From positions 1,240,001 through 1,304,000 of the forward strand of contig JAETXT010000004.1 in assembly GCA_019188255.1 (NCBI GenBank): a DNA stretch of 64,000 nucleotides. Direction: 5' to 3'. Within the stretch, counting starts at the first letter, position 1; each line of letters starts with the position of its first letter. Source of the DNA: Verticillium longisporum (Eukaryota > Ascomycota > Sordariomycetes > Glomerellales > Plectosphaerellaceae). The notes beneath the pieces were generated by a model. That model saw only the letters and a list, made by a program, of their open reading frames with translations. It was not told where the DNA came from and ran no database searches. Positions 32,816-45,200 of the stretch are shown here, piece by piece. Made by a program: the position numbers and the translations under genes.

Positions 32816-34675
32816 ACGTAATCCACAAGCGAGTGGTTCACCCAAGCGAGTGGTTCACTTCGCCCGGGCCCACGACCTACACCTGAATTCTACAGATTCC
32901 ACCTCCGCCCGCGATGGAGACTCTTTCAAAAGAAGGTCAATTATTCCTTGCTATCCAAGCTATGGACAATGACCCGAACCTAAGCGCCCGGAGTGCTGCG
33001 AGGATCTACACCGTCCCCTTAACGACGCTCCTCCGACGCCAGAAGGGCAAACCCTCCCGACGCGAAAGCCCGCCCAATTCTGCCAAATTAACAGTACTAC
33101 AAGAGAAAACTATTGTCGAATATATCCTTGACCTAGATGCGCGATCTTACCCTCCCCGGTTGGGTGAGGTCGGAGATATGGCGAATCGCCTGCTTGCCGA
33201 CCGTGACGCGCCACGCGTCGGGAAGAACTGGGCCGCAAACTTCGTCAAACGGCAACCAGAGCTCCGGACGCGTTTCTTTCGCAAGTACGACTACAAGAGG
33301 GCCCAATGCGAAGATCCGGACGCGATAAACGCGTGGTTCCGCCTCGTGCATAACATGATCGCCAAGTACGGCATCCAAGAGGCTGACATGTACAACTTTG
33401 ACGAGACCGGCTTCCAGATGGGCGTTATCGCCAACGGAATGGTCGTGACCAGTTCGGAAAGACGGTCCAATGTGAAGATGAGGCAGCCAGGCAACCGGGA
33501 ATGGGTTACGGTGATCCAGGGCGTTGGCGCGTTGGGTTTCTCCGTCCCGCCGTTCATCGTGGTTTCGGGCAAGTACCACCTCTCGAGCTGGTACCAGGAC
33601 GACGCGATTTCTCGCGACTGGAGAATCGCAACATCTCCAAACGGCTGGACGACGAATGATATTGGTCTGGAATGGATTCGGCATTTTGACAGGCATACAA
33701 AGTCCCGTACTTCGGGCGGTTATCGCCTACTGATCCTGGATGGCCACGAAAGTCACCACTCGGTCGACTTCGAACTCTACTGCAAGGAGAACAACATCAT
33801 CACACTCTGTATGCCTCCTCATTCGTCACATCTACTCCAGCCTCTCGATGTTGGGTGTTTTGGCCCACTAAAGAAAGCATACGGTCGGCAAATCGAGGAT
33901 AGGATGAGGGCGGGTACAACGCACATCAGCAAAGAGGACTTCTTCCCGGCGTTTTCGGCTGCATTTCAGCAAGCAATGACAGAAAAAACATCCAGGGAGG
34001 CTTTCGAGGAGCGGGGCTTGTCCCCCATAACCCGGAAACAGTCCTGTCAAAGCTGGATGTGAGGTTGAGGACGACGACGCCTCCGGGGACGTCCCACGGG
34101 GAGCGTGATTCTTGGGTCTCTAAGACGCCCACTAACCTGCTCGAGGCAGGTTCCCAGACTGACTTCATCAAAGGGCGAATCTCACGCCACCAGGGAAGCT
34201 CCCCAACGTCAATTTTAGATGCTGTTGACTATCTTGCGAAGGGGACGCGGGGTGTTATGCACCAGATCGCTCTTTTGAAGTCAGAGGTTATGATCCTTCG
34301 AGAGGAAAATGCTACACTAAGCCGACGCCGGAGGGCCAAAAAGCTACGTCTCCGGGAAGGAGGAAGCATGGCTGTAGGCGAGGGACAGGACAAGATTGCT
34401 CAGAAGGAAGTAGATATCCAGATAAAAGAGGAAACGCTGCAGAACCCGGGTCCCGCGTCGTGGTCCCAGCCGAAGAAACGATGCTGTAGCGTATGCGGGA
34501 AGACCGGCCACAACGCGAGAACTTGTCAGGTAGCTATCTCATCGTCTGCAAAAGACGAGGAGGAGTGATTTTAATTGATTTACGGCGTTTGGGTTGAGGT
34601 TTTCCTCGGAATGTTTGTCGGGTCGGGGTGAAGTGAACCACTCGCATGGGTGAACCACTCGCTTGTGGATTACGT
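32816..34675 (+). mobile_element. Fot1/pogo-type DNA transposon, copy B
   Basis: 1,860 bp, same ends and TA flanks as copy A, opposite orientation. The only difference found when comparing the two translations is C at 33100 against G in the copy A coding strand. No RIP. Together with copy A it forms a 1,860-bp inverted repeat with a 1,565-bp spacer. Confidence 0.95.
32914..34568 (+). CDS. Fot1-like transposase, copy B, frameshifted
   Basis: Same protein as copy A: CENPB-like DNA-binding region, DD35D triad (D163, D276, D312), frame break at the 5-C run 34022-34026, then a C-terminal part with a CCHC zinc knuckle (about 34,480-34,530) ending at TGA 34566-34568. The second frame has no ATG and continues the family's conserved C-terminus (KLDVRLRTTTPP), so it is not a separate gene. 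Either both copies derive from a frameshifted parent or a homopolymer base is missing in the assembly. Confidence 0.9.
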
Positions 34676-37397
34676 TATACGATTACTTTAGGAGAAATTA
34701 AGATAGAAAAATCTAAAATAATAGCTATTAGAGAATAGCTTATACTAAAGAATATTAAAGATATTAGAGTATTCCTTAATTTTATTAATTTCTATTAATA
34801 ATTCCTAAAAGGATATAATAAGATTATTAATCCTTTAATAAGCTTTATAATTAAGGAAATAGAGTTTATATAAAATAAACCCTAAGAAAAAGCATTTCGC
34901 TAAATTATCGATACTATCTTTAGTGAACTAGTCCTCTAAATAATAGACCCTGAAAAACCTATAGAAATCGAGATAGATACCTCCGACTTCGCTATTAGAG
35001 GATAATTAAGATAAAGGGACGATTAAGGACGTTTATATTTAATAATATTGTTCTCGAAGAAACTATATAGATTAAAGCTTAATTATTAAATATATAATAA
35101 AGAATTTATAATAATTATCGAAGCCTTTAAAGAATAGAGAATATATCTCTCTAGAATATAATATAAAATTAAAGTCTATATTAATTATAAGAATCTTATA
35201 TACTTTATAATAAATAAAGACTTTAATAAATATTAAATTAAATAAATAGAATTCCTTTTAGAATTTAATTTATTATTATTTATTATAAAGGATTTAAGAA
35301 TAATAAAATAAATATTCTAAATAGATATTTAGATTATAAATAAAATACGCCCCTTAATATTAACGCTATTTTAGCGAAAGATAAAAAAGGGAATCTTATC
35401 CTTTATTATTAAATATTAATAATTACTATTTATATAATATTTATTAGATTATTTATAGAAGTATTAGAATTAATTCGATAAATCTACGAAGCTAAGGCTT
35501 ATAAGTACTAAGGAGTAATAAAGACTTTCGCTTAATTTAAGAAATACTATAACTTTAAAGGAATTAAATAGGATATTATAATAATTATTTATAATTACGA
35601 TCTTTATAAAAAGAATAAAATAGAAAGATATAAGCTTTATAGAGAATTTAAGGCTTTATTAATATTAATAATAGCTTAGGAATTAATCTTATTAGATTTT
35701 ATTATTAGCTTACTATTATTAAAAGAACCTTTAATTAGGACCTCTTATAATAATATCTTAATAATCGTAGACCGATTTACTAAATATTTATATTTTCTCC
35801 TATATAAAGCTATAAGAATAATAGAAAACTTTATTTATATTTTCTTTAGAAATATTATAAGATAATATAGACTCTTAAAAGAATTAATATTAAATAAAGA
35901 TAAGCTCTTTATTAATAATTTCTATAAATTATTTATCGCTTAATTTAGAGCTAAATATAAACTATTGATAGCTTTTTATTTATAAATAGATAGATAAATA
36001 GAAAGAATAAACTAGATTCTAGAATAATACTTCTAATATTATATTAATTATTAATAGGATAATTAAGTTATATTATTATTTATTATTTAATTTATATATA
36101 ATAGCTTACTAAGTAAGTCTATAAAGGAATTACCCTTCTATATTAATTATAGATATAACTTAATAGCTTATATAGAATACTATAAAATACTAAATATACT
36201 AAAACTAATTAATATTATAATTAATATTTATAAGATCTAGGACTAGATTAAGCTTAACCTCGAGCTTATATATACTAGAATAACTATATATATTAATAAA
36301 ATAAGGATAAAAAGATTATCTTTATAAAAAGGAGGTAATATCTATTTTATCTATTAAAATATTAAAACTAAATAATTAAATAATAAATTAGATTTTAAGA
36401 AATTAAGACCTTTTAAAATTCTTAAGAAACTCTTAGATATTAATTATTACTTTTTATTATTAGAGAATATAAAGATTTACTTTATTTTTTATATAGTATT
36501 TTTAAAATTAGTATTATTAAATATATTATTTATAATTAATATAGAAATAGAAGTTATAAATAAGTATAACGTTAAAAGAATTATTAATTATAGAAAAATA
36601 AATAAATAAAATAAATACTTTATTAAATAGAAAAATTATAAATATAAAGAAAATATATAGGAATTAATTAAGAACTTAAATTATTTATAATTACTAAAAT
36701 AATATTATTAATTTTAAGGAAATTAAATAACTTTAAGTTAAAAGAGCCTAAAGCGCTTTAATTAATAACCTTAAAACCCTTAGCTATTTATATAATTATT
36801 ATAGCCTTAGCCTTTTCCTATTTTATAGAATCTAACTTATTTAGAGATTATAATCTTTAATTTATTATCTTTATACCCCTTTTATAAAGAGATCGCTTCT
36901 AAATATAAAAGCGCTTTAAACGATTAAGAGTTTCTATTATTTAAGATTATAGCTCCTCTAAATACGCTTTTTTATCTAGCTCTTTCTTATCTAGTTTACC
37001 TAGCTCCTAAATAATATAAGATGTTATTATAGATTAATAAATTAAGAAAGTAAAGGAGATATTATTATAAATATTTATAAGTATTAATAAATACCCTTAA
37101 ACTATTATAAGAATAATTATAATAAATATATTTAGAGTAGCGATTAATGCTCTTTATTATACGATATTTCTAACCTTTCTATTAATAGAAGGAATAAAGT
37201 ATAACGTTATAATTACGAAGCTTAATAAAATTAAATTATTCTTATCGCTTTTAAGTAAATAAGGATTTTAATTTTTTAATACGATTCGATATCTTATTAA
37301 TATTATAAAGGAAGAATAAATTAAAGGATATAATTACTTAAAATATAGTATTTATAAATAAGGGTTATTAGGATATCGACCTAAAGGAGGAGAATTA
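34676..37397 (+). mobile_element. F2 chromovirus (Ty3/gypsy) pol remnant, RIPed
   Basis: Reading through TAA/TAG, the plus strand gives the RT thumb (VFLNFINFYQQF, then LKGYNKIINPL), the RNase H entry (PEKPIEIEIDTSDFAI near 34,955-35,005), integrase core (NILIIVDRFTKYLYFL near 35,750-35,800) and an integrase tail with a chromodomain-like end (VKRIINYRKINK near 36,560-36,600). It starts in mid-RT at the right border of transposon copy B. Between the chromodomain and 37,397 about 700 bp is unassigned. A purine-rich tract (AAAGGAGGAGAA, from about 37,382) precedes the probable LTR. Its integrase and RNase H differ from F1, so it is a separate family. Confidence 0.8.
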
Positions 37398-37750
37398 TAT
37401 AATACCTTAGCCCGATTATTATTAAGATACTAGATAGGATACCCTATAAACGATCAAACGTACTATACGGACCTATAGGATTATTTACGTAACTATAATT
37501 AGATTACGATTCTTAAAATAATCTAGTTACTAATTATACTATAACCTAAGTAATAGGATTACAATAAGAAAGGTAAGCTATCTAATATAGACTTATTAAC
37601 TTAATATAATAAGGACAGAATAATAAGTATATAAGGACGGGTATTTAATATTTATAGATATATCCTTTCTTATAATAATAATTAATCTAAATCTTACTTT
37701 ATATTTATTATAATAAATATATAATACCTTATAATATTATATCGTCTTAG
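37398..37750 (+). repeat. Probable F2 3' LTR (contains R2 copy 2)
   Basis: Begins TATAATACC right after the purine tract, as expected for a RIPed TG start, and includes the R2 core 37,574-37,750 shared with 29,189-29,362. The 3' boundary is uncertain because the two copies agree only over the core. Confidence 0.5.
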
Positions 37751-37839
37751 AGTTATAACCTAAGCTTCTATAAATAGTAACCCTAACCCTCTAATAATAT
37801 TCCCCCTTTCGGAAGCTACTAGGTCGTAATACCTAAGTA

Positions 37840-39040
37840 ATAAGTATTTTAAAGATATAAATAAATAAGATTATTATTATTAAGAGTATCTATTAATAAA
37901 TCGATAAGCTTAGGATTAATAGGAATATTAGAGCGATTATAGATAAGCTTAATTATATCTTTATTATTTAGAGGGTAATCGTATAAATTAATATATAAAT
38001 AGAAGAAAATAAGTTTAAGAATATTAGCCTCTTAATAATAAATAATATATCTAAATTAATAAATAATAATTACTTCTTTAAAGGCTTTATAATCTAGAGG
38101 CCGAGTTTATTAAAGAAGACTTAATTAATAAAAGGATATAAAATAAACAATTAAGAAATTTATAAATTAACGAAGCTAGAGAGATAATAGTAAATATATA
38201 GAGGATATCTTAGCGAGTATATATTATATAATTAATAAAGAGGAACCTAAAAATATAAACGTAATTTATAGTATTATAGAAATAACTATTATTAATTAAA
38301 TCGATAATAATTTGTAATATTTTCTTAAAATATTTAATTACTTTAATGAAGTAAGAGAGATAATAGATATATTATTTAGAAGAATAGTTATATAGAATTA
38401 TACCCTTAATAATATATATTTAGCTATAGACTTCCTATTAAATAAACTAAGTAACTTTATAAAAGGGCTTAAGGATCTATAATTATTAGCTAATATAGTT
38501 AAAAGATTTAGCGAATTTATAATAAAATAAACGCTTTTATCGAATTCGTATATAATATATTTAATATTAGAATATCTAGCTATATATTTAATATCTAGCT
38601 AAGAGGCGAGCTTACTAAAATAATACTTATATAAAGGGTTCCTAGCCTTAATACTAAAAAGCTAGCGATCGTAGGCCTAAGTAAGCTAAGGATTATATAG
38701 GTATACTTTATCGAAGTAGAGAGTAATATCTAATATAATAACGATTAAATAAAAGGATTAAACTAATTAAGGATAAGTATAGGATTAAATATATAAAACG
38801 AGAATATAATAGTTATAGCGATATCGATTATTAGAAGGAAGCTAAGAATAGCGAGATCTAGGAGAGTTATAGGCATAATAGAGAGAACTTTATAAGATTA
38901 ATATAACGAACTATTACTTATAAATCGGTAATAAGGACTATTCTATATTACTACTTACTTCTAGGCTATCGCTAATATTATTATTATTATAATTTCTGCT
39001 ATACATCTAACTTAGCTCTATATTATAGCTATACTAGGGA
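37840..39040 (+). mobile_element. F1 3'-region fragment
   Basis: Matches the F1 stretch after the chromodomain (equivalent to about 47,390-48,590), including part of the antisense-frame region, then jumps at about 39,040 into integrase sequence, skipping the polypurine tract and LTR. A recombination or deletion junction. Confidence 0.75.
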
Positions 39041-41947
39041 GTACGATCCTCTATAAGGAAATAGAACTTAGGTTTAGGAGCCTAGAGGGTATAGTAAGCG
39101 ATAGAGATAAACTCTTTATAAGTAAATTCTAAGAGGAATTCTATTAAGAGAGAGCGATTTAGCGCTACTTCTCTATTACTTATTACCCTTAAATAGACGG
39201 ATAGATAGAGAGAACCTACTAGATACTAGAAAAATACCTTCACTATAGAAGTAACTAAGCGCTAAAAGAGTAGCTATATTACTTAAAAGAAGTAGAATTC
39301 TTATATAATAATATTATATATAGTATTATTAGTATCTCTCTATTTAAAGCCCTATATAGGTATTACCCTAGAATAGTTAATTATATAGCCCTAAGATAGA
39401 ATATAAAGGTCTAGGGTATAAGGGAAAGGATTAAGAAGATTATAATTATTTACTAAATTATTAATAAAAATTAATAATATATAATATATATTTAAGCTTT
39501 CTATTATAATAAGAGGTATATATTAAAAACCTTTAATATCGGGGATATTATAGGACTCTTTATTAAGAATTTCTAATTTAAAGTAAATTAGAAGCTAATA
39601 TTATAATATATCTAAATCTAGATTATAGAATAAGTAAATAAATAAGCTTATTATATAATATTCTTTAAGATTTATTCTAGAATATATAATATCTTCCTTA
39701 TCTCTTCCCTCGAATTATAATATAATTATTAAATTAATACTAAATAATTAGCCTATTTCTTTATATTAAAGGATAAATAGGATAAATAGGAAATCGAAGA
39801 TATTATATCCTATAAATAGGATTAAAAGTAAATATTCTATTTAGTAAAATAGGTTAAATAGCTAATAGAATATAATACTTAAGAACCTAAATACTACCTT
39901 AAAAATATAATATAAACCTTAGAAAGGTATTCGAAATATTAAAAATATAAATATAAATAATAGAATAAATAATTAAATTCCTAGATTAATTATTAATAAA
40001 TTATTATATAAAGAAAATAGGAAAATAAAAATAGAACTTTAATATTAAGCCTTAATAATATTAATAATATATTAATTAAATAATATAATAGCGCTTTATA
40101 ATTATTATTATTAAAATATTAATTCTTTTTTATTTTTATTTAAATAAAGGAAAAACTATTCTAAATTATCTATTTCGCTTAAACCCTTAATAATTAATTT
40201 ATTAATATTTTTATTATTATTATTATTATTTTCTTTATTATTATTAATAATTTATATAATCTTCTAAGGAATTAATTAAATTCTCTTTACTAAATAGCTA
40301 AAAGCTAAAATTAGAGCAGAGCGCTTAGCTAATCCCTTTAGAGTAATAATAGCTTTAGAAGTAGGAGTTTAAGCTATTAATATATCCTTAAGAGCCTCTG
40401 AACTATTAATAATATAGCGGAATTCTCTTAAGCCTTATAGATATAAGCTTTAATATTAATTACCTTCTTTTCCTTAATAATTATAAGCTTAATAGCCTTC
40501 TTTACTATTTTACGCTCTTCTACCTCTTTCTTCTTTATAATTATAACCTCTTTCTTAATAATAGTATTCTCTTTCTTATTTATAATAAAGGCTATAATAA
40601 TTTTAATATTCTTTAAGATATAAGATAATAATTAGCTAATAAAGGTATAATTTAAATAATAAATACTTTAAAGATATAAATAAATAGGATTATTATTATT
40701 AAAAATATCTATTAATAAATTAATAAGCTTAAAGTTAATAAGAAGATTAAGGTAATTATAGATTAATTTAATTATATCCTTACTATTTAGAAAATAATTA
40801 TATAGATTAATATATAAATAGAAGAAAGTAAATTTAAGAATATTAGCCTCTTAATAATAAATAATATATCTAGGTTAATAAATAGTAATAGCTTCCTTAA
40901 AGGCTTTATAATTTAGAGGCTAAACCTATTAAAGAAAGCTTAATTAATAAAAGGATATAAAATAAATAGCTAATAAATTTATAAATTAATAAAATTAGAA
41001 GGATAATAATAAATATATAGAAGATATTTTAGCGAATATATATTATAATAATTAATAAAAGAAAACCTAAGAATATTAATATAATTTATAATATTATAGA
41101 AATAGCTATTATTAGCTAAATTAATAATAATCTCTATTATTTTTTTAAAATATTTAATTACTTTAGCGAAATATAAGAAATAATAAATATATTACTTCGA
41201 AGAGTAATTATATAGAATTATACTTTTAATAGTATTTATTTAGCTATAAACCTCTTATTAAAAAAAAAAAAAATTCTATAAAAGGGCTTAAAGATTTATA
41301 ATTATTAATTAATATAATTAAAGGATTTAGCGAATTTATAGAGAAGTAAATGCTTTTATCGAATTTATATATAATATATTTAATATTAGAACGTCTAGGT
41401 ATATATTCGATATCTAGCTATAAAGCGAGCTTATTAAAATAATACTTATAAAGGGGATTATTAGCTTTAATATTAAAGAGGTAATAATTATAAGCCTATT
41501 TAAGCTAAGGATTATATAAATATATTTTATTAAAATAGAAAATAATATCTAATATTATAATAATTAAACGAGATAATTAAGATAATTAAGGATAAGTATA
41601 GGATTAAGTAGATAATATAGGAATACGATAATTATAGTAATATCGATTATTAGAAGAAAGCTAGGAATAGCGAAATCTAGGAGAGTTATAAGTATAATAA
41701 AGAGAACCTTTTAAGATAAGTATAATAAACTATTATTTATAAATTAATAATAAGGACTATTCTATATTATTATTTACTTCTAAGCTATTACTACTATTAT
41801 TATAATTTCTATAATATATTTAACCTAGCTCTACGTTATAGCTATACTAGGGAATAAGGCTTTATAAATAATATACGCTAAGGTATAGAGATATATTAGC
41901 GAAGGCATTATAAGTTCTAGGGACTAGACCTCTAGGAGGGGAGGTAA
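39041..41947 (+). mobile_element. Outer F1 element, integrase to polypurine tract
   Basis: Corresponds to element 2 from about 54,418 to its polypurine tract: integrase core, chromodomain (about 39,770-39,960), the antisense-frame region (about 40,100-41,500) and the tract AGGAGGGGAGG just before 41,948. Its 3' LTR is the one interrupted by element 1. The 5' half is missing. It is plus-oriented and heavily RIPed. Confidence 0.8.
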
Positions 41948-42035
41948 TATAAGGAGTTAGATATTAAGAACTTAATCCTTATTTATATTATTATGGATAC
42001 TTTAGCGATAAGCCTAAGCTTAAAAAGGAGAAGTC
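41948..42035 (+). repeat. Outer F1 LTR, first 88 bp (interrupted by element 1)
   Basis: Starts TATAAGGAGTTAG after the polypurine tract and stops at AAGTC, where a complete second LTR begins. The rest of this LTR is found 6.8 kb away at 48,882-48,996, starting with the same AAGTC. 88 + 115 - 5 = 198 bp, essentially one LTR. Confidence 0.95.
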
Positions 42036-42232
42036 TATAAGGAGTTAGACATTAGGAACCTAACCCCTATTTATATTATCGTAGATAATTCAGCGATAAG
42101 CCTAAGTTTAAAAGGAGAAGTCGAGGCTATACTCGATAGCTTTAATAAGTTAAAGTTAATATAATAGTTTACCGATTATTCGCTAATCTAATTTCTTTCC
42201 TTAATCTAGGCCCTTAGCCCTATACCTTTATA
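42036..42232 (+). repeat. F1 element 1 5' LTR
   Basis: 197 bp from TATAAGGAG to CCTTTATA, preceded by AAGTC and followed by TTCTTTAACTTC, the same leader start as element 2. Confidence 0.95.
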
Positions 42233-42239
42233 TTCTTTA

Positions 42240-45200
42240 ACTTCTATAATTTATAGTTAAATTAGGCTAAGTAATAGATTAATTAAAGCGTACTAGGACT
42301 TAAAAGCGAACTATTTATTATAATAAATACTGCTTTAAAGACGAATTAATAGGAATATTATCGGAATCGTCTAGGGGTAACTATAGCAGGAAGATTACGC
42401 TTAAATTAGGATCTTCTCTAGAAAATTATTATCGAAGTATTAGCGAATAAACGATTTAAGCTAAACTATAAATATAGGTCTTCTAGGCCTTAGTCTACGA
42501 ACTCTACGAATAGAGATATAAGAATAACCTCTTAATCTAATATCTTATTAAACGTACCCTTATTATAAAGAATTATAATAAACTATTTATTTATAATTAT
42601 AAAATATTTAAAAAAGATATTATTATTATTTAAATCGATAATTAGCTTATTATAATCGAGGCTAGAAACGTTTTCCGATTTAATATAAATATAGCTTAAA
42701 TTATAGAATAGTTAATAATAAAATTTATTTATATTTTATAAATAATATAGCGAAATTATACTTAGAACCTCGAAACGATTTATCGAAAGGATTTTAATAA
42801 AAATAATTTAAATATTTATTAAGAAGATTTCTAAAGCTTTATAAAATAGGAATATTTATTAAAGGATTTATAAAACTTAGCTTATTAAGAATAATTATAT
42901 TCGCTCTACTTCTAAGGAAATAAGGATATTTCCTTTTTTATCTTCTTTAATCGTTAAGAGAATATTTATTAATTATTTAATGAAAGCGTAAACTATAATA
43001 AAGAATATATTTTTAAGTATTTCCGATATCTCTTTTACTTTATAAAGGATAAATTAATAGAATATTATATTCTTATCGAGGATATTAAAGCGATTATATA
43101 TAAGGCTTAATAAGTATAGGATATTAATAAATTATAGAATAAATAATAAGAAAATAAAAAGCGAACCTATTCTTAATTAGCTTAGGGCGAACTCTATAAT
43201 ATTACCCTTAATTATAAGGCCTCGAAGAGAGAAGCCTTATAGGATTAATCTCTAATAAAGCGAGGTTATTCCTCTTATTATAATAAAGGTATTATACTAA
43301 GGTAAGCGAGAAACCTAAACCCTTACTTTACGAGAATACTATTAAGTAGCTAAATATTACCCTTATAATACTATCTAATATATACTTCTATTATAATAAG
43401 CTAGGGTATTAAGTATAGAACTATATTTAGCTTAAGCTATAAAGGCTAAAGGCTATAATTACTAATATCTAGTTACCTAAGTTTAAGGGCGTCTATATAA
43501 TAGAATTCTCGGAAAACGATTTAGTATAAATTCCGACCTAAAGAGTATTATATTAAAAATAAATATCGGGAAAACCGCGAAAGTATTAGCGATTATTATT
43601 TAATAAAGTAAGGAAATTAAGTTCTCTATTAATTTAGATATTAGCGCTATTATAGATATTATTAATCTTACCTTTATTTAGCTATTAAAGCTATAAGAAA
43701 TAGAAGGTATAGAAGCTCTTAAATTATAAATATTTAATAAATAAATAGTAAATAATTATAGATTATTCGCCTTTTTATTCTATTTATTAGATATATAAAA
43801 TCGACCTTAATTATTATATTAATTATTCGTATATATAGAACGATTTAAAGGGTTAAGGTATATCCTTCTATTTAATAATAATATAAATAAAGAAAGTATT
43901 TAAATAGATATTATTATCTAATCCTTTATCTAGGGCTATATATTTAATATAGATCTTAAGGAGTTTATAAAGATAATAATTAAAGATAAAACTAAAGCTT
44001 ATATTATTTATATTATTTAAATAATAATTATAATACTTAATATAATAATTCCTATCGTTAATAAGCCCTCTCCTAGTAATAAGTAAGGTAAAGCGCTCTT
44101 TTTAGAACTCGTAGAGTTTAAAGATATATTCTCTAAAGACTTAATAAAAGAATTATTAATACTAAAAGATATAGAGTATTTAGTAAACTTAAAAAAAAGG
44201 GCCGAACCTCTTTATAAGCTAATCTACTTACTATCCTAGAGGTAGCTAGAAGAGCTCTATTGTTATATAGTGGAAGGGGAGGCTATAGGGAGAATTAAGA
44301 AATCTATTAGCTTTATAGGGGCTCTAGTATTATTTATATTAAAGAAGGATAGGAGTTTACGATATATCGATTATTAAGGTCTAAATATAATTATTATAAA
44401 GAATTAATACTTTCTCCTTCTAATAAGCGAACTTTTAGACTATTTAGTTAAGGTAAAGTATTTCTCTAAAATAGATATCTAGGATATTTATTACTAGATT
44501 TATATTAAAGAGAATAATTAATAAAAACTATATTCCGAACTTAATATAAATACTATAAATATATTATAATATTATTTAGGTTTATAAATACTTTTATTAT
44601 ATTCTAAGTATATATTTACTAAATATTTATAGGATTATTAGACGATTTCTATATTATTTATTTAGACGATATCTTAATTTATTTAAGAATAAAGGAGGAG
44701 TATATAGCTTACTTCTAATAAGTCCTTAAAAGACTTCGAGATTTTAAGCTTTTTATAAAGTAATTAAAATACTTATTCTATTAGGATAAAATAGAATTCC
44801 TTAAGTTTATTATATCTAAGGAAAGTATAGCTATAGACTCGAATTATATTTAAGTAATTATTAATTAATAATTCCCTAAATTTTTTAAGGATATATAAAG
44901 ATTCCTAGGATTTATTAACTTTTATTAATAGTATATTAAAGGATATTCTAAGATAATAGTACCCCTATTAGTATTATTAAAAGGAAGTATTATAAAAGTA
45001 AGAAGGGATTATTTAAATAGCTATTTAAAGTATAGAAAGTATTTAAGGTATTAAAGCTTACCTTTATTATTACTACGATCTTATAATATTAAGATTATAT
45101 ACTCGAAGGTCAGGTTAAGATTAATATATTAAATAATATTATTTTAGGGATCTTTAATTAAAAATATAAGAATAGCTAGAGATTTATAGCCTATTATTTA

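Noticed and set aside
34018..34030. Programmed ribosomal frameshift in the transposase
   Set aside because: Not a known feature of pogo/Fot1 transposases, and similar one-base losses at C runs in two host genes give a simpler explanation.
34059..34568. Separate second ORF (169 codons) in each Fot1-like element
   Set aside because: It starts with GTG, has no ATG, and continues the conserved C-terminus of the same transposase family; a one-base frameshift explains it.
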